Positions 5,552 through 7,037 of a stretch of DNA of 7,037 nucleotides are shown piece after piece (position 1 is the first letter of the stretch; every line of letters starts with the position of its first letter). The translations under genes and the position numbers were made by a program. This DNA is from Gammaproteobacteria bacterium. GTDB lineage: Bacteria > Pseudomonadota > Gammaproteobacteria > Arenicellales > Arenicellaceae. Under the pieces are notes generated by a model that searched no databases, was not told the origin of the DNA, and saw only the letters and a list, made by a program, of their open reading frames with translations. The DNA is taken from contig DNHK01000218.1 in assembly GCA_003485905.1 (NCBI GenBank), positions 1 through 7,037 of the forward strand, written 5' to 3'.

Positions 5552-7030
5552 TTAACGAGGTATGCGTAATTTTTGATCTAACATCACCACGTTATTTCGA
5601 ATCCTATTGTGCTGCTTTATCTTGCTGATCGGAACACGGTAACGATCAGCAATGCCCGACAAAGTATCTCCTCGTCGCACGGTATAGGTCAAAAAACTAC
5701 TACCTGAACCAGCAGAACTATCACGCGCAACATTGGCAGGCGGTTGAATACCATCTTGGTATGCTTTCAAACCTCGGTAGATAGCGTTGGCTAAATTCTC
5801 TTGGTAATCTTTTTGAGCAAGTCTCCGCTCTTCATCAGGGTTCGTGATAAACCCTGTTTCAACCAGAACCGATGGAAAATCAGGCGACTTAAGCACCATA
5901 AAACCTGCTGTTTCAACGCGCTTTTTATGTACCTTTCCAATGGAACCTAACTGCTTGAGCACATGAGCCCCAACTTCTCGTCCATCGCTAATTGTTTTGG
6001 TCATGGACAAATCAAGCAGTACTTCTGCCAGCAATTGATCTTTATCTTTAAGGCTTACACCACCAACCAAATCAGAAGCATTCTCCTGATTTGCCAGCCA
6101 AAGCGCCTCTTCACTGGAAGCACCACGTTCAGACAAAGCGTATACCGATGAACCGCTAACACTTGCACTTCGAAAAGCATCTGCATGTATCGAGACAAAA
6201 ACTCCTGCACCCCTATCACGCGCTATCTCTGTTCGTTTGCGTAAATTAATAAAATAGTCACCATCTCGGGTTAAAACTCCGCGCATCTTTGGATCAGCAT
6301 CGACCACTTTTTTTAACTGACGCGCAATTTCCATGGTGATGATTTTTTCGCGATAACCTCGAGAGCCACGAGCACCGGGATCTTCGCCACCATGTCCGGC
6401 GTCTATAGCTACCGTCAAAATTTGATCGCCCAAATACGAATTTACATTTTGCGAAACCGGTAAAGAGCTTTGTATCAAAGAGGGAGGCACATACGCAGCA
6501 TCAGATGAAGCCGGGTTGCTGGTTGGTGATGGAGACTTAATCGCACTAGACCTAGCCGCGTCTAAGTTCTTATTTGCCACCCCATTCAAATCAACCACCA
6601 AACGATGCCCATAGACATCATTGGGGCCAAGTTGAAAGGTATTTGCGCTGACCTTTTGCTTTAGTTCCAACACGAATCGGGTAGTACCGGGGCTAGGTTC
6701 TCCCGAACGAATACCTATTAAGAAAAGGTCCTCACCGGCGGCAGTAGGCAGATTACCCGTCCAACTGGAATCACTCAAATCGACTACCAGACGTAGCGGA
6801 TTTTCTAGCTGAAACGATTTGTAAACAGCCTTACCACCAAGATCCAACACAACACGTGTATGGTCTGGCGCATTCCAGACACGAATATTACTTACACTAG
6901 TAGCAGCAGAAACCTTCCCTGTCGGCAATACTACTTGCCCGGTCAGCAAAATTGCAGCAGTAATATAGGCTACCCGATAACGCTGAAACCGGAGAGACCA
7001 TCCTGGATTATTTATGTGCGGCGCAAGCAA
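5552..7030 (-). CDS. amiB: AmiB-type N-acetylmuramoyl-L-alanine amidase (AMIN, Amidase_3, LysM)
   Basis: This periplasmic zinc hydrolase cuts the amide bond between N-acetylmuramic acid and the stem peptide, splitting septal peptidoglycan during daughter-cell separation. A basic n-region and hydrophobic stretch (about 20-36) ending in VSA-AT near residue 42 look like a Sec signal peptide. The AMIN domain (about 46-150) targets the septum. A Ser/Pro-rich linker follows. Amidase_3 (about 206-424) shows AGHGG (H213), E228, SIHAD (H282) and the catalytic VETGF (E391). Its insertion at about 305-352 (SSEEALWLANQENASD onward) corresponds to the autoinhibitory helix relieved by EnvC/NlpD-type activators. 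A single LysM (about 447-491, YTVRRGDTLSGIADRY) binds glycan. Such a C-terminal LysM is common outside enterics. The length is 492 residues. The frame opens with TTG at 7030 directly after an in-frame TAA, so no longer start exists. Too little sequence remains to judge its Shine-Dalgarno. Confidence 0.96.
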   Translation of the reverse strand: MLAPHINNPGWSLRFQRYRVAYITAAILLTGQVVLPTGKVSAATSVSNIRVWNAPDHTRVVLDLGGKAVYKSFQLENPLRLVVDLSDSSWTGNLPTAAGEDLFLIGIRSGEPSPGTTRFVLELKQKVSANTFQLGPNDVYGHRLVVDLNGVANKNLDAARSSAIKSPSPTSNPASSDAAYVPPSLIQSSLPVSQNVNSYLGDQILTVAIDAGHGGEDPGARGSRGYREKIITMEIARQLKKVVDADPKMRGVLTRDGDYFINLRKRTEIARDRGAGVFVSIHADAFRSASVSGSSVYALSERGASSEEALWLANQENASDLVGGVSLKDKDQLLAEVLLDLSMTKTISDGREVGAHVLKQLGSIGKVHKKRVETAGFMVLKSPDFPSVLVETGFITNPDEERRLAQKDYQENLANAIYRGLKAYQDGIQPPANVARDSSAGSGSSFLTYTVRRGDTLSGIADRYRVPISKIKQHNRIRNNVVMLDQKLRIPR

Positions 7031-7037
7031 TTAGCTT

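Overview
This window is the conserved gammaproteobacterial cluster amiB-mutL-miaA-hfq-hflX-hflK. All six genes lie on the minus strand, so transcription runs from right to left. I see no mobile element, RNA gene, CRISPR array or plus-strand gene. Gene order and protein character (AmiB with a C-terminal LysM domain, MutL with an endonuclease motif, a short Hfq with an acidic tail) fit a non-enteric, probably marine or environmental gammaproteobacterium of the Pseudomonas/Cellvibrio sort rather than E. coli. The exact lineage cannot be fixed from this window.

Layout from right to left, in the direction of transcription. amiB (7030..5552) encodes an exported septal peptidoglycan amidase. A 284-nt gap follows. 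It holds a ten-codon reading frame with a strong ribosome-binding site, several short repeats and a plausible promoter. mutL (5267..3327) encodes the mismatch-repair matchmaker. After 77 nt comes miaA (3249..2266), the tRNA A37 dimethylallyltransferase. An 87-nt AT-rich leader with a stem-loop and A-rich ARN triplets precedes hfq (2178..1927), the RNA chaperone. After 159 nt comes hflX (1767..382), a ribosome-splitting GTPase. A 212-nt gap with a good extended -10 promoter precedes the first 56 codons of hflK (169..1), a regulator of the FtsH protease. The gene runs off the left edge.

The genes share neighbourhood rather than one pathway: cell separation, DNA repair, tRNA modification, RNA-based regulation, ribosome rescue and membrane proteolysis. 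The gaps are larger than in a tightly packed operon, and three of them contain promoter-like sequences. Transcription is therefore probably layered, with read-through plus internal starts for mutL, hfq and hflK.

Four of the six genes (amiB, mutL, miaA, hflX) have no usable ATG and appear to begin with TTG or GTG, whereas hfq and hflK have ATG and clear Shine-Dalgarno sequences. I found no undescribed system. The coding content is ordinary, and what merits a second look is in the leaders and in a few protein details: the Hfq tail, the MutL endonuclease and clamp motifs, the MiaA N-terminal repeat and the HflX insertion.
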